This document shows positions 37,195-45,071 of a DNA stretch of 64,000 nt, one piece after another. The notes beneath the pieces were generated by a model. That model saw only the letters and a list, made by a program, of their open reading frames with translations, was not told the DNA's origin and searched no databases. The translations under genes were made by a program, and so were the position numbers. The DNA is from Agrobacterium vitis. Its GTDB lineage: Bacteria; Pseudomonadota; Alphaproteobacteria; Rhizobiales; Rhizobiaceae. Location of the stretch: assembly GCF_014926405.1 (NCBI RefSeq), contig NZ_JACXXJ020000003.1, forward strand, positions 62,001 through 126,000. Direction: 5' to 3'. Every line of letters begins with the position of its first letter. Position 1 is the first letter of the stretch.

Positions 37195-37240
37195 CGATTG
37201 CACCAGATCAGGCCAAAAAGACCAGGAACGGATAAGGGTT

Positions 37241-37262
37241 CCCGGCGGCAGCTGCCGCCGGG
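37241..37262 (-). other. Intercistronic hairpin between rhaS and rhaT
   Basis: CCCGGCGGC and its exact complement flank an AGCT centre (self-complementary 22 bp overall), about 40 bp behind the rhaS stop. No T-run follows. Probably an mRNA-stabilising or attenuating structure that raises binding-protein levels over the membrane parts. Confidence 0.75.
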
Positions 37263-37300
37263 TTCAATTGCCTTAGACTTCAAGATAGAGGACTGCTGGA

Positions 37301-38296
37301 TCAGAAGATTTTTGAGAACTGATCGATATTCTTGGCATCGTAGACGAAGGGATCAGCCATCGCCGCTTCACCATTGTCGCCGATCTTGATCTTGCCCATT
37401 CTTCCAGCCAGAACCTCGCTGCCGGGCTTGCCGGTCGCGTCACCTTTCACCAGATGATAGGCAATCTGGGTGGCCGAATAGCCGAGATCAATAGGGTTCC
37501 AGATCGCGAATTCCTTGGTGGCACCGGACTTGATCGCGCCAGCCATTTCCGATGGCAGGCCAAGACCGGTCACATAGACCTGACCGATCTTGCCTGCGTC
37601 CTTGACCGCCTGCGCGGCAGCCAAGACGCCAACCGTGGTCGGAGCAACGATAACCTTCACATTCGGATGGGAGGTCAGGATACCATTGGCTTCACGGTAG
37701 CTCTTGTCGGCAAGGTCATCACCATAGACCGTGGTGGTGAGGTTGAGGCCGGGGAAATCCTTCAACTGTTTCTTCATCTCGGCAATCCAGATATTCTGGT
37801 TGGTCGAGGTGGTGGTGGCCGACAGGATGGCGAAATCGCCCTTGCCATCAGCCAGATGGTCGGCGGCCAGTTTCAGGCACATCTTGCCGATCAACTCGTT
37901 CGAAGACGGGTTGAGATGCATGATACGGCCAGCAGGCGCCACGCCGGAATCCCAGGAAATCACCTTGATGCCGCGCTGCGCAGCTTTCTTCAGGGCAGGA
38001 ACCACGGCATCCGGGTCATTGGCGGAAATGGCGATGGCATCGACGCCCTGGGCGATCAGGGAATTGATCACCTCGATCTGGCCTTCAGCCGTCGTTGTCG
38101 TCGGACCGGTATAAATGATCTTGACGCCACCCAGTTCCTTGGCTGCCTCTTCCGCGCCTTTATTGGCTGCCTCGAAGAAACCGTTGCCGAGCGATTTCAC
38201 CACGATAGCGATCTTCATGTCGGCGGCATGCGCCATGCCCGCCGTCGTGACGAAGGCAATCGCCGCCGCCCCGAACAATCGTCTTGAAATTTTCAT
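37301..38296 (-). CDS. rhaS: Rhamnose-binding periplasmic protein
   Basis: A 331-residue binding protein with a Sec signal peptide (RLFGAAAIAFVTTAGMAHA, cleavage about residue 24) and a type I periplasmic-binding fold: IAIVVKSLGNGFFEAANKGAEEA, GVDAIAISANDPDAVVPAL, ISWDSGVAP and VYVTGLGLPSEM. It delivers L-rhamnose to the RhaPQT importer. GGGAGG lies seven bases before the ATG. It follows rhaR by 54 bp and so belongs to the rhaRSTPQUK transcript, with a hairpin after it. Confidence 0.93.
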   Translation of the reverse strand: MKISRRLFGAAAIAFVTTAGMAHAADMKIAIVVKSLGNGFFEAANKGAEEAAKELGGVKIIYTGPTTTTAEGQIEVINSLIAQGVDAIAISANDPDAVVPALKKAAQRGIKVISWDSGVAPAGRIMHLNPSSNELIGKMCLKLAADHLADGKGDFAILSATTTSTNQNIWIAEMKKQLKDFPGLNLTTTVYGDDLADKSYREANGILTSHPNVKVIVAPTTVGVLAAAQAVKDAGKIGQVYVTGLGLPSEMAGAIKSGATKEFAIWNPIDLGYSATQIAYHLVKGDATGKPGSEVLAGRMGKIKIGDNGEAAMADPFVYDAKNIDQFSKIF

Positions 38297-38350
38297 GTCT
38301 TTATCCTCCCAGATGTTGAACCCGTTAGCCCCAACCGGCGTATCGCTTCC

Positions 38351-39163
38351 TCAAGCGACCGAAGGGGCGTCCTCCCTGTCGGCCGAGGTCGAAGCCCGGA
38401 CCGTCAAAAGCTTTATTCCAGCCGCCTCCACCATATGAGCTGCCTCTTCAGGCACGCCGTCATCGGTAATGATGGTTGATACGGCATCCAGCCCGCATAA
38501 AATCATGCTGGAACGCCGCGTGAATTTCGTCGAATCGACCATGACGATCAGTTCGTCGGCCTGGCGCATCAACCGTTGCTCGCTCTGGATCACCAGCGCA
38601 TCCGGCTCCATCACGCCCAGCGCGGAAATGCCCTGCGCACCGATGAACATCCGGCGTGCATAGAAATTGCGGATCGCATCATTCTCGAAAGGCGACAGGA
38701 TCAGGCTTTGATCCCGGTAGATCGCGCCGCCCGGCACATTGATCGTGCATTTCGAATGTTTGACCAGATGCTCGGCGATGGCAAAGGAATTGGTCATCAC
38801 CTGCAAGCGGCGCGCTGACATGAAATGCACCATCTGAAAGGTGGTGGTTCCACCATTGATGATGATCGAATCGCCTTCCTCGCAGAGTTCAACAGCGGCT
38901 CGCGCAATTGCGCGTTTCTTATCGATATTGACCGATTCCGACACCCTGAACGGTCGGGCCGCCAGATTGCCCTGCTGCGGAGGATGTACTGCTTCCGCCC
39001 CACCCCGCACCCGGCGTAATTTCCCCTGGACATGCAGGGATGCAATGTCGCGCCGGATGGTTGCTTCGGACGCATCCGTCAATTCGGCAATATCCTGCAC
39101 CGTCACCACAGGCTTTTCCTGTATGGCGCTGAGTATAATGCGATGGCGTTCGCGTTCGTGCAT
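38351..39163 (-). CDS. rhaR: DeoR-family regulator of rhamnose catabolism
   Basis: A 270-residue DeoR-type repressor. The N-terminal helix-turn-helix (ILSAIQEKPVVTVQDIAELTDASEATIRRDIASLHVQGKLRRVRGGA, about residues 8-55) is followed by the sugar-phosphate-sensing domain with GDSIIINGGTTT, MTNSFAIAEHL, FIGAQGIS and VDSTKF. The start at 39163 has AGGAGG eight bases upstream; the frame is open for 17 further codons. Rhizobial RhaR is described as a negative regulator of both rha transcripts. A perfect 19-bp inverted repeat in the divergent promoter region is the likely binding pair. Confidence 0.93.
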   Translation of the reverse strand: MHERERHRIILSAIQEKPVVTVQDIAELTDASEATIRRDIASLHVQGKLRRVRGGAEAVHPPQQGNLAARPFRVSESVNIDKKRAIARAAVELCEEGDSIIINGGTTTFQMVHFMSARRLQVMTNSFAIAEHLVKHSKCTINVPGGAIYRDQSLILSPFENDAIRNFYARRMFIGAQGISALGVMEPDALVIQSEQRLMRQADELIVMVDSTKFTRRSSMILCGLDAVSTIITDDGVPEEAAHMVEAAGIKLLTVRASTSADREDAPSVA

Positions 39164-39204
39164 GGGGTCCTCCTGAGCGAGTTTTAGGCTTAACAGATTG
39201 AACA

Positions 39205-39223
39205 TGTCAATCATAAACGATCA
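39205..39223. promoter_or_regulatory. RhaR operator, left arm, overlapping rhaR -35
   Basis: TGTCAATCATAAACGATCA, the exact reverse complement of 39259-39277. Its outer end is TTGACA on the minus strand, a consensus -35 for rhaR, with a possible -10 (CTAAAA) 17 bases on. Binding here would block the rhaR promoter. Confidence 0.8.
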
Positions 39224-39258
39224 AAATAGATTATATTGCAACGCACAATGAACATTTA

Positions 39259-39277
39259 TGATCGTTTATGATTGACA
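39259..39277. promoter_or_regulatory. RhaR operator, right arm, overlapping rhaD -35
   Basis: TGATCGTTTATGATTGACA, mirror of the left arm with centres 54 bp apart, about five helical turns. TTGACA at 39272-39277 is a consensus -35 for rhaD; a weak GATACC -10 follows at 18-bp spacing. The equal spacing and face suggest cooperative or looped repression. Confidence 0.8.
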
Positions 39278-39363
39278 CACGCGATAAATTTGCGCGATAC
39301 CCATAACAGGATGGAGCGTTCGCCGATATGGCGGGCCTTAAAATCACATTTGGGAGGACTTCC

Positions 39364-41475
39364 ATGACGGGCCAAACCGCAGCGGGCCAACCCCGCCTTC
39401 TCGACAATCGCTGGGATGATGTCTACGCCGAAACGCTGGATGAGGCAGGCAAGCTGCTCTATCGGTCCAATCTGCTTGGCGCCGACAAGCGCATTACCAA
39501 TTATGGTGGCGGCAACACCTCGGCCAAGGTCATGGAAACCGATCCGCTCACCGGCCAGACGGTCAAGGTTTTGTGGGTCAAAGGGTCCGGCGGCGATGTC
39601 GGCACCATCAAGCTCGACGGTTTCGCAACGCTCTACCAAGACAAGCTTGAGGCGCTGAAAGTTATATACCAAGGCGTTGACGATGAAGACCGCATGGTCG
39701 GCTTTCTCCCTCATTGCACATTCAACCTCAATCCGCGTGCGGCTTCCATCGATACGCCGTTGCATGGTTTCGTGCCATTTACCCATGTCGATCACATGCA
39801 TCCGGATGCGATCATCGCCATTGCCGCGTCGAAGAACTCCAGAGAGCTGACAAAAGTGATCTTTGGCGATGAGATCGGCTGGCTGCCCTGGCGGCGCCCC
39901 GGCTTTCAGCTTGGCCTCGATCTGGAAGCCTTCGTCAAGGCCAATCCGCAGGCCAAGGGCGTCGTGCTGGAAAGCCATGGCCTGTTCACCTGGGATAATG
40001 ACGCCAAGGCCTGCTACGAGCTGACGCTTGATATCATCAATAAAGCCATCCAGTGGTTTGCTCGGGAAACAGAAGGCAAGGTGATTTTTGGCGGCACGGC
40101 CAAGGAAAGCCTTCCTTCAGCCGAACGTCGCGCCATTGCCGCCAGGCTGATGCCGGAAATTCGCGGACGGATCGGCAAGGCGGAGCGCAAGCTTGGACAT
40201 TTCGACGATCAGGATGCAGTGCTGGAATTCGTCAATTCCAATCATCTCCAGCCACTCGGCGCGCTGGGAACCTCCTGCCCTGATCATTTCCTGCGCACCA
40301 AAATCCGGCCGCTGATCGTGGATTTCAATCCGAGCCAGCCGGATGTGGATGCCGTGCTTGCCGGTCTCGATTCCGCCCTTGAGGCTTATCGCGCTGATTA
40401 CCAGCGCTATTATGAGAGCTGCAAACACGACAATTCTCCGAAAATCCGTGATCCCAATCCGGTGATCTTCCTCATTCCGGGCGTCGGGATGCTGTCTTTC
40501 GCCAAGGACAAGGCAACGGCGCGGATCGCTGGTGAATTCTACGTCAATGCCATCAACGTCATGCGAGGCGCATCGACCGTCTCTGAATATCAGGGCCTGC
40601 CGGAGCAGGAAGCCTTCGATATCGAATATTGGCTGCTGGAAGAAGCAAAGCTGCAACGGATGCTCAAGCCGAAAAGCCTGGCCGGAAAGGTTGCTTTCGT
40701 CACCGGTGGCGCGGGCGGCATTGGCAGGGCTACGGCGGAGCGGCTAGTGGCTGAAGGAGCTTGCGTTGTGCTGGCCGACATTGACGCTGCCGCACTTTCT
40801 GAGACGACCGCTGATTTCACCAAACGCCATGGCGGTGATGCCATACGCTCAGTTCAACTGGACGTCACCCGCGAAGATGCCGTGATCAGCGCCTTTGCCG
40901 AGGCCAGTGTCGAATTCGGTGGGGTGGATATTCTGGTGTCGAATGCGGGCATTGCCTCGTCCGCCCCCGTCGAAGACACCACGCTTGCGATGTGGAACAA
41001 GAATATCGATATTCTCGCCACCGGTTACTTTCTAGTGTCACGGGAAGCCTTCCGACTATTCCGCAGGCAGGCATTGGGTGGCAATGTCGTGTTTGTCGCC
41101 TCGAAAAATGGTCTTGCCTCTTCCCCCAATGCCTCGGCCTATTGCACGGCCAAGGCAGCGGAAATTCATCTAGCGCGTTGCCTGGCGCTGGAAGGCGCCG
41201 ATGCCGGAATCCGCGTCAACACCGTCAATCCGGATGCCGTGCTTCGGGGTTCAAAAATTTGGAATGGCGAATGGCGAGAACAGCGCGCGGCATCCTCCAA
41301 GATCGAGGTGGACGATCTCGAGGAACATTATCGCAAGCGCTCGATGCTGAAGCTGAACGTATTTCCTGAAGATATTGCCGAAGCCATCTACTTCCTGGCT
41401 TCGGATGCGTCGGCAAAATCGACCGGCAATATCATCAATGTCGATGCGGGCAACGCCCAGAGTTTTACGCGCTAA
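39364..41475 (+). CDS. rhaD: Bifunctional rhamnulose-1-phosphate aldolase/lactaldehyde dehydrogenase
   Basis: A 703-residue fusion. The N-terminal class II aldolase domain (to about residue 430) carries GGGNTSAK, the metal-binding FTHVDHMHPDA and VLESHGLFTWDN. It splits rhamnulose 1-phosphate into dihydroxyacetone phosphate and lactaldehyde. The C-terminal short-chain dehydrogenase domain (from about residue 438) has the NAD loop TGGAGGIGRATAE, LVSNAGIA and catalytic Y-x-x-x-K in AYCTAKAAE, and would oxidise lactaldehyde. This fusion is the usual rhizobial form. GGGAGG precedes the ATG at 39364 by six bases. Divergent from rhaR, cotranscribed with rhaI. Confidence 0.94.
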   Translation: MTGQTAAGQPRLLDNRWDDVYAETLDEAGKLLYRSNLLGADKRITNYGGGNTSAKVMETDPLTGQTVKVLWVKGSGGDVGTIKLDGFATLYQDKLEALKVIYQGVDDEDRMVGFLPHCTFNLNPRAASIDTPLHGFVPFTHVDHMHPDAIIAIAASKNSRELTKVIFGDEIGWLPWRRPGFQLGLDLEAFVKANPQAKGVVLESHGLFTWDNDAKACYELTLDIINKAIQWFARETEGKVIFGGTAKESLPSAERRAIAARLMPEIRGRIGKAERKLGHFDDQDAVLEFVNSNHLQPLGALGTSCPDHFLRTKIRPLIVDFNPSQPDVDAVLAGLDSALEAYRADYQRYYESCKHDNSPKIRDPNPVIFLIPGVGMLSFAKDKATARIAGEFYVNAINVMRGASTVSEYQGLPEQEAFDIEYWLLEEAKLQRMLKPKSLAGKVAFVTGGAGGIGRATAERLVAEGACVVLADIDAAALSETTADFTKRHGGDAIRSVQLDVTREDAVISAFAEASVEFGGVDILVSNAGIASSAPVEDTTLAMWNKNIDILATGYFLVSREAFRLFRRQALGGNVVFVASKNGLASSPNASAYCTAKAAEIHLARCLALEGADAGIRVNTVNPDAVLRGSKIWNGEWREQRAASSKIEVDDLEEHYRKRSMLKLNVFPEDIAEAIYFLASDASAKSTGNIINVDAGNAQSFTR

Positions 41476-41513
41476 ACCTCTGGTAAAAGAGAATGCATCC
41501 TTGGGAGGAAAGC

Positions 41514-42806
41514 ATGACAGACCTGAACATCACTGCGGACGCAGTTGCCGCAGAAAATGACAAGCGGACAAATGCGCTGACATCGGACTATAGCGCGCTT
41601 GGCGAAAAGCTGGCGCGTAGCAATATCGACATCGACGCTATCACCAAATCCGTTTCCGAGTTTTTCGTCGCCGTGCCCTCCTGGGGGGTCGGCACCGGCG
41701 GCACACGCTTTGCCCGCTTTCCCGGACTAGGCGAACCGCGTCACATCTTCGACAAGCTCGATGATTGCGGCGTCATCCAGCAATTGACCCGCGCCACACC
41801 GAAAGTCTCGCTGCACATCCCCTGGGACAAGGCCGATCCGAAGGAATTGACAGCCAAGGCCGCAACTCTTGGCCTTGGCTTCGACGCCATGAACTCCAAC
41901 ACGTTTTCGGACGCCGCCGATCAGGTCCATTCCTACAAATACGGGTCGCTCAGCCATGTTGACGCCGCAACCCGTCAACAGGCCATCGAACACAATATTG
42001 AATGTATCGAGCTTGGCGATCAACTCGGCTCCAAAGCCCTGACCGTCTGGGTCGGTGACGGGTCCAACTTCCCCGGCCAGAGCAATTTTACCAAATCATT
42101 CGAGCGCTACCTCGCCTCGATGGCCGAGATCTACAAAAAGCTGCCGGATGATTGGCGGCTGTTTTCCGAACACAAGATGTATGAACCAGCCTTCTATTCC
42201 ACCATCGTTCAGGATTGGGGGACCAACTACCTGATTGCCCAGACGCTCGGGCCGAAAGCCCAGTGCCTGGTCGACCTTGGACATCACGCCCCCAATACCA
42301 ATATTGAAATGATCGTGGCGCGGCTAATCCAGTTCGGTAAACTCGGAGGATTCCACTTCAACGACTCGAAATATGGCGACGACGATCTGGACGCCGGTTC
42401 CATCGATCCTTACCGTTTATTTCTGGTTTTCAACGAGCTGGTGGATGCGCAGTATCGAGGCGTCGAAGGCTTTCACCCGGCCCATATGATCGACCAGTCG
42501 CATAATGTGACTGATCCGATTGAAAGCCTGATTGCCAGCGCCAACGAAATCCGCCGTGCATACGCCCAGGCATTGCTGGTGGACCACGCCGCTCTGGACG
42601 GCCATCAGAACGATAATGATGCGCTGATGGCAACCGAAACACTGAAGCGCGCCTATCGCACCGATGTGGAGCCGATCCTGGCAAAGGCCCGGCTCGACGC
42701 AGGCGGCGCAATCGACCCGGTCGCGGCTTATCGTGCCTCCGGTTACCGCGCCAAAGTTGCGGAAGAACGGCCAGCGGTCAAAGGAGGCTCTGGCGGCATC
42801 GTATAG
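41514..42806 (+). CDS. rhaI: L-rhamnose isomerase
   Basis: A 430-residue TIM-barrel sugar isomerase of the rhizobial/Bacillus RhaI type, converting L-rhamnose to L-rhamnulose with a divalent metal. Visible active-site regions are LHIPWDKADP, LGLGFDAMNSNTF, KALTVWVGDGSNFPGQ, WRLFSEHKMYEPAFYS (metal Glu/His), CLVDLGHHAPNTNIE and FHFNDSKYGDDDLDAGSIDPY. GGGAGG stands about seven bases before the ATG, 38 bp after the rhaD stop. It completes the isomerase-kinase-aldolase route. A DUF1003 gene follows on the same strand 105 bp on with no clear terminator between. Confidence 0.94.
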   Translation: MTDLNITADAVAAENDKRTNALTSDYSALGEKLARSNIDIDAITKSVSEFFVAVPSWGVGTGGTRFARFPGLGEPRHIFDKLDDCGVIQQLTRATPKVSLHIPWDKADPKELTAKAATLGLGFDAMNSNTFSDAADQVHSYKYGSLSHVDAATRQQAIEHNIECIELGDQLGSKALTVWVGDGSNFPGQSNFTKSFERYLASMAEIYKKLPDDWRLFSEHKMYEPAFYSTIVQDWGTNYLIAQTLGPKAQCLVDLGHHAPNTNIEMIVARLIQFGKLGGFHFNDSKYGDDDLDAGSIDPYRLFLVFNELVDAQYRGVEGFHPAHMIDQSHNVTDPIESLIASANEIRRAYAQALLVDHAALDGHQNDNDALMATETLKRAYRTDVEPILAKARLDAGGAIDPVAAYRASGYRAKVAEERPAVKGGSGGIV

Positions 42807-42911
42807 TTGCATGCTCACAAACGGTTCTTGGTTCCAGTGAGTTTTGAAGCTATGCATCAGGGGCCGGGGCGGCAATTTTGTCGCGCCCGGTCTTTTCTGT
42901 CGGAGCCCTGC

Positions 42912-43634
42912 GTGTCCAACATTTCTCCCGCGTCCAGCCATCAGTCGCATCAATGCTGCCTCTGTCATAAAACCGTTCCGCCAAGGCATTTGCATGCCGT
43001 CAACTCGATGCGATCTTCGTTGATAGAATTGATCGAGGCGCAATGCGGCCCGTTGGCCGCCGATGCCCGGATCTGCGACGACGACCTGTCAGCATTGCGT
43101 CGCCAGCGGGTCGAAAAACTGCTTCAGGAAGAACGCGGTGAGCTTTCGGACCTTGACCGACGCGTGATCGCCGATCTTGGCCGCGACGTTTCCACTGTTC
43201 AGACTGCGGCGGCGGAGATCGAACGGCCCACCCGGTTTGGCGATCGCGCCTCGGATGCTGTCGCCTCTTTTGGCGGTTCGTGGCGATTCATCATCATCTT
43301 TTCCATCATCCTCGTCACCTGGATGGCAATCAACTCCATCGGGCTATTTCTTCAGCCTTTTGACCCCTATCCCTACATCCTCCTGAATCTGCTACTGTCC
43401 TGTGTCGCCGCAATGCAGGCGCCAATCATCATGATGAGCCAGAAGCGCCAGGAAGAAAAGGATAGGCAGCGGGCGGAAAACGATTACATGATCAACTTGC
43501 GCGCCGAACTCGAAATCCGCCAATTGCATGAAAAGATCGACCATCAGATGGCCCATCAATGGGCGCGCTTGGCCGAATTGCAGCAGATACAGATCGACCT
43601 GCTCGAGGGACGGATTTCCAAAAAAGATATATGA
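42912..43634 (+). CDS. DUF1003 membrane protein
   Basis: A 240-residue protein of unknown function. An N-terminal segment has a cysteine motif (HQCCLCHK, about residues 12-19) that could bind zinc. A charged linker follows, then two close membrane helices (WRFIIIFSIILVTWMAINSIGLFL and YPYILLNLLLSCVAAMQAPIIMM, about 115-170). The C-terminal cytoplasmic coiled coil is QKRQEEKDRQRAENDYMINLRAELEI, typical of DUF1003. The GTG at 42912 is chosen because GGAG lies six bases upstream; an ATG at 42852 is also possible. It may be read from the rhaDI transcript. Confidence 0.8.
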   Translation: MSNISPASSHQSHQCCLCHKTVPPRHLHAVNSMRSSLIELIEAQCGPLAADARICDDDLSALRRQRVEKLLQEERGELSDLDRRVIADLGRDVSTVQTAAAEIERPTRFGDRASDAVASFGGSWRFIIIFSIILVTWMAINSIGLFLQPFDPYPYILLNLLLSCVAAMQAPIIMMSQKRQEEKDRQRAENDYMINLRAELEIRQLHEKIDHQMAHQWARLAELQQIQIDLLEGRISKKDI

Positions 43635-43700
43635 GATTCCATTTTATTAGATTTAATTAATATTAAGGTAAGAAACTGGTTCTACATTGTTTCTCACAGG

Positions 43701-43831
43701 GAATGGATCTTCCTCCGGCGTCCCCTCTGCCATTCTGAGATCCATTCGCCCAACCTGTGGCCGCCCGAAGAAGTCCCCTCGACTTCGGGAATTGCTTTAG
43801 CGCCGCGCCTCAAAACGCGGCGCTTTTTTTT
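43701..43831 (+). ncRNA. Candidate structured small RNA or 3' UTR RNA
   Basis: Three consecutive hairpins. Stem 1 is GAATGGATCT/AGATCCATTC (43701-43747), with a C-rich loop containing TCCTCC and TCCCCT. Stem 2 is CCCGAAG/CTTCGGG (43764-43789), with loop AAGTCCCCTCGA. Stem 3 is a strong terminator. The exposed pyrimidine loops resemble anti-Shine-Dalgarno loops of alphaproteobacterial regulatory RNAs. It could be an independent RNA or be released from the DUF1003 3' UTR. No promoter is obvious in the AT-rich DNA before it. Confidence 0.55.
43799..43831 (+). terminator. Strong rho-independent terminator
   Basis: AGCGCCGCG pairs perfectly with CGCGGCGCT around loop CCTCAAAA, followed by eight T residues on the plus strand. 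It ends the DUF1003 or small-RNA transcript. Confidence 0.95.
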
Positions 43832-43887
43832 GCCCAATTTTGTTGTTCCGCTATGGAATGGGGCGATAGATGACCGTATCAAAGTGC

Positions 43888-44148
43888 TCAGTCTTTCTGG
43901 TCAATCGGCTTAAACGTTTTCGGATCGAAATAAGCTTCGATTGCGTTGCCGCTGGAATCGACAGCGTGGGCCTCATAGCACCCGTCGCCGCTCCTGATGG
44001 AGCGAACATTCCAGCCCTCTCCTTCAAGCTTTCTCTGCAAACTCTCTCGGGGTTGCCATTCTTTCAGCGGCACCGCGCATTTTTCCCCAGCCAGAATCGG
44101 GCCTGCCAGAGCCAGAGTGATAGACAACGCAATCAGCACAATCTTCAT
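43888..44148 (-). CDS. Small exported PepSY-domain protein
   Basis: An 86-residue protein with a signal peptide (KIVLIALSITLALAGPILA, cleavage about residue 20). A single PepSY-like domain follows: LQRKLEGEGWNVRSIRSGDGCYEAHAVDSSGNAIEAYFDPKTFKPI. ATG at 44148 is used because the signal peptide begins there. Such genes commonly neighbour OmpR/PhoQ-like two-component pairs, as here, where the divergent response regulator starts 260 bp away. A role as periplasmic modulator of the sensor or a target of the regulator is inferred. Cysteines at about 24 and 57 may form a disulfide. Confidence 0.85.
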   Translation of the reverse strand: MKIVLIALSITLALAGPILAGEKCAVPLKEWQPRESLQRKLEGEGWNVRSIRSGDGCYEAHAVDSSGNAIEAYFDPKTFKPIDQKD

Positions 44149-44408
44149 ATCGACCCTTCTGTCTACCAACCCATCAACTGCTTCGGGGAACTGTCGCCGT
44201 ACGCAGACAACGAACGTAGAAAATGCCGTTTATCAACGCGACTGCCCTTTATCGTCGGTTGCGCTGACACCAAGCTGAAGATCCGCTGTGTGCAGCCTTC
44301 CAAGTTTTTTCTGAAATTTCGACCCGCTTAAGCTAGGTGTCATAAAGAACGTCAAAAGCTTTTTATTTCGGGCGTCTTGCGCCTCTGCCGTTCTGATCGG
44401 AGATATGC

Positions 44409-45071
44409 ATGCGGGTATTACTTGTAGAGGATGACGCTGTTCTGGGTCAGGCCATTCGCGATCATGTAGGGGCAGCCGGTCATGCTGTGGACTGGATGAA
44501 GGGGCTACAGGACGCTGAGGCCTGTACCAGAACCGTTGCCTATGGCCTGATCCTGCTTGACCTGCGTTTGCCTGACGGCAACGGCATCGACTTCCTGAAA
44601 CGGTTGCGCGACCATGGCGACGTGACCCCGATCATTATCCTCACCGCCCATGACCAGATCTCGGATCGGATCGAGGGCCTCAACTCTGGTGCTGACGATT
44701 ATCTGGTCAAGCCATTCAATCTCGATGAGTTGACGGCGCGCATATTGGCTGTCGCGCGCCGCTACGCCGCAAAGCCAAATCCAATCATTCGCATCGGCAC
44801 ATTGGAAATCAACCCCACCGAGCGGCGTATTGCCGATGGTGCCGAGGCCATTAGCCTCTCCAGCCGGGAATGGGCGGTACTTGATGCGCTTTTGGCAAGG
44901 CCCGGCGCTGTGGTCTCCAAATCCCGCATCGAGGAAGCCCTCTATGCATTCGGATCGGAAATCGAAAGCAATACGGTGGAAGTCTATGTCAGTCGGCTGC
45001 GCAAGAAAATTGGCAAGGATCGCTTGGTAACGGTCCGCGGCGTTGGCTACAGCATTGCGGGGGCGGCATGA
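44409..45071 (+). CDS. OmpR/PhoP-family response regulator
   Basis: A 220-residue two-component regulator. The receiver domain has the acidic pocket VEDD (residues 7-9), phosphoacceptor D51 (LILLDLRLPDG) and conserved K101 (LVKPF). A C-terminal winged helix (IGTLEINPTERRIADGAEAISLSSREWAVL ... SNTVEVYVSRLRKKIG) binds DNA. GGAG lies about seven bases before the ATG. The stop overlaps the sensor start (ATGA), so the pair is coupled. The divergent PepSY gene is the most likely target in the window. Confidence 0.95.
   Translation: MRVLLVEDDAVLGQAIRDHVGAAGHAVDWMKGLQDAEACTRTVAYGLILLDLRLPDGNGIDFLKRLRDHGDVTPIIILTAHDQISDRIEGLNSGADDYLVKPFNLDELTARILAVARRYAAKPNPIIRIGTLEINPTERRIADGAEAISLSSREWAVLDALLARPGAVVSKSRIEEALYAFGSEIESNTVEVYVSRLRKKIGKDRLVTVRGVGYSIAGAA

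Noticed and set aside
37454..38287. 277-codon plus-strand frame
   Set aside because: Antisense shadow of rhaS.
30935..42806. Non-phosphorylating rhamnose pathway
   Set aside because: Isomerase, kinase and aldolase genes define the phosphorylating route; only the FAH gene hints at the other.
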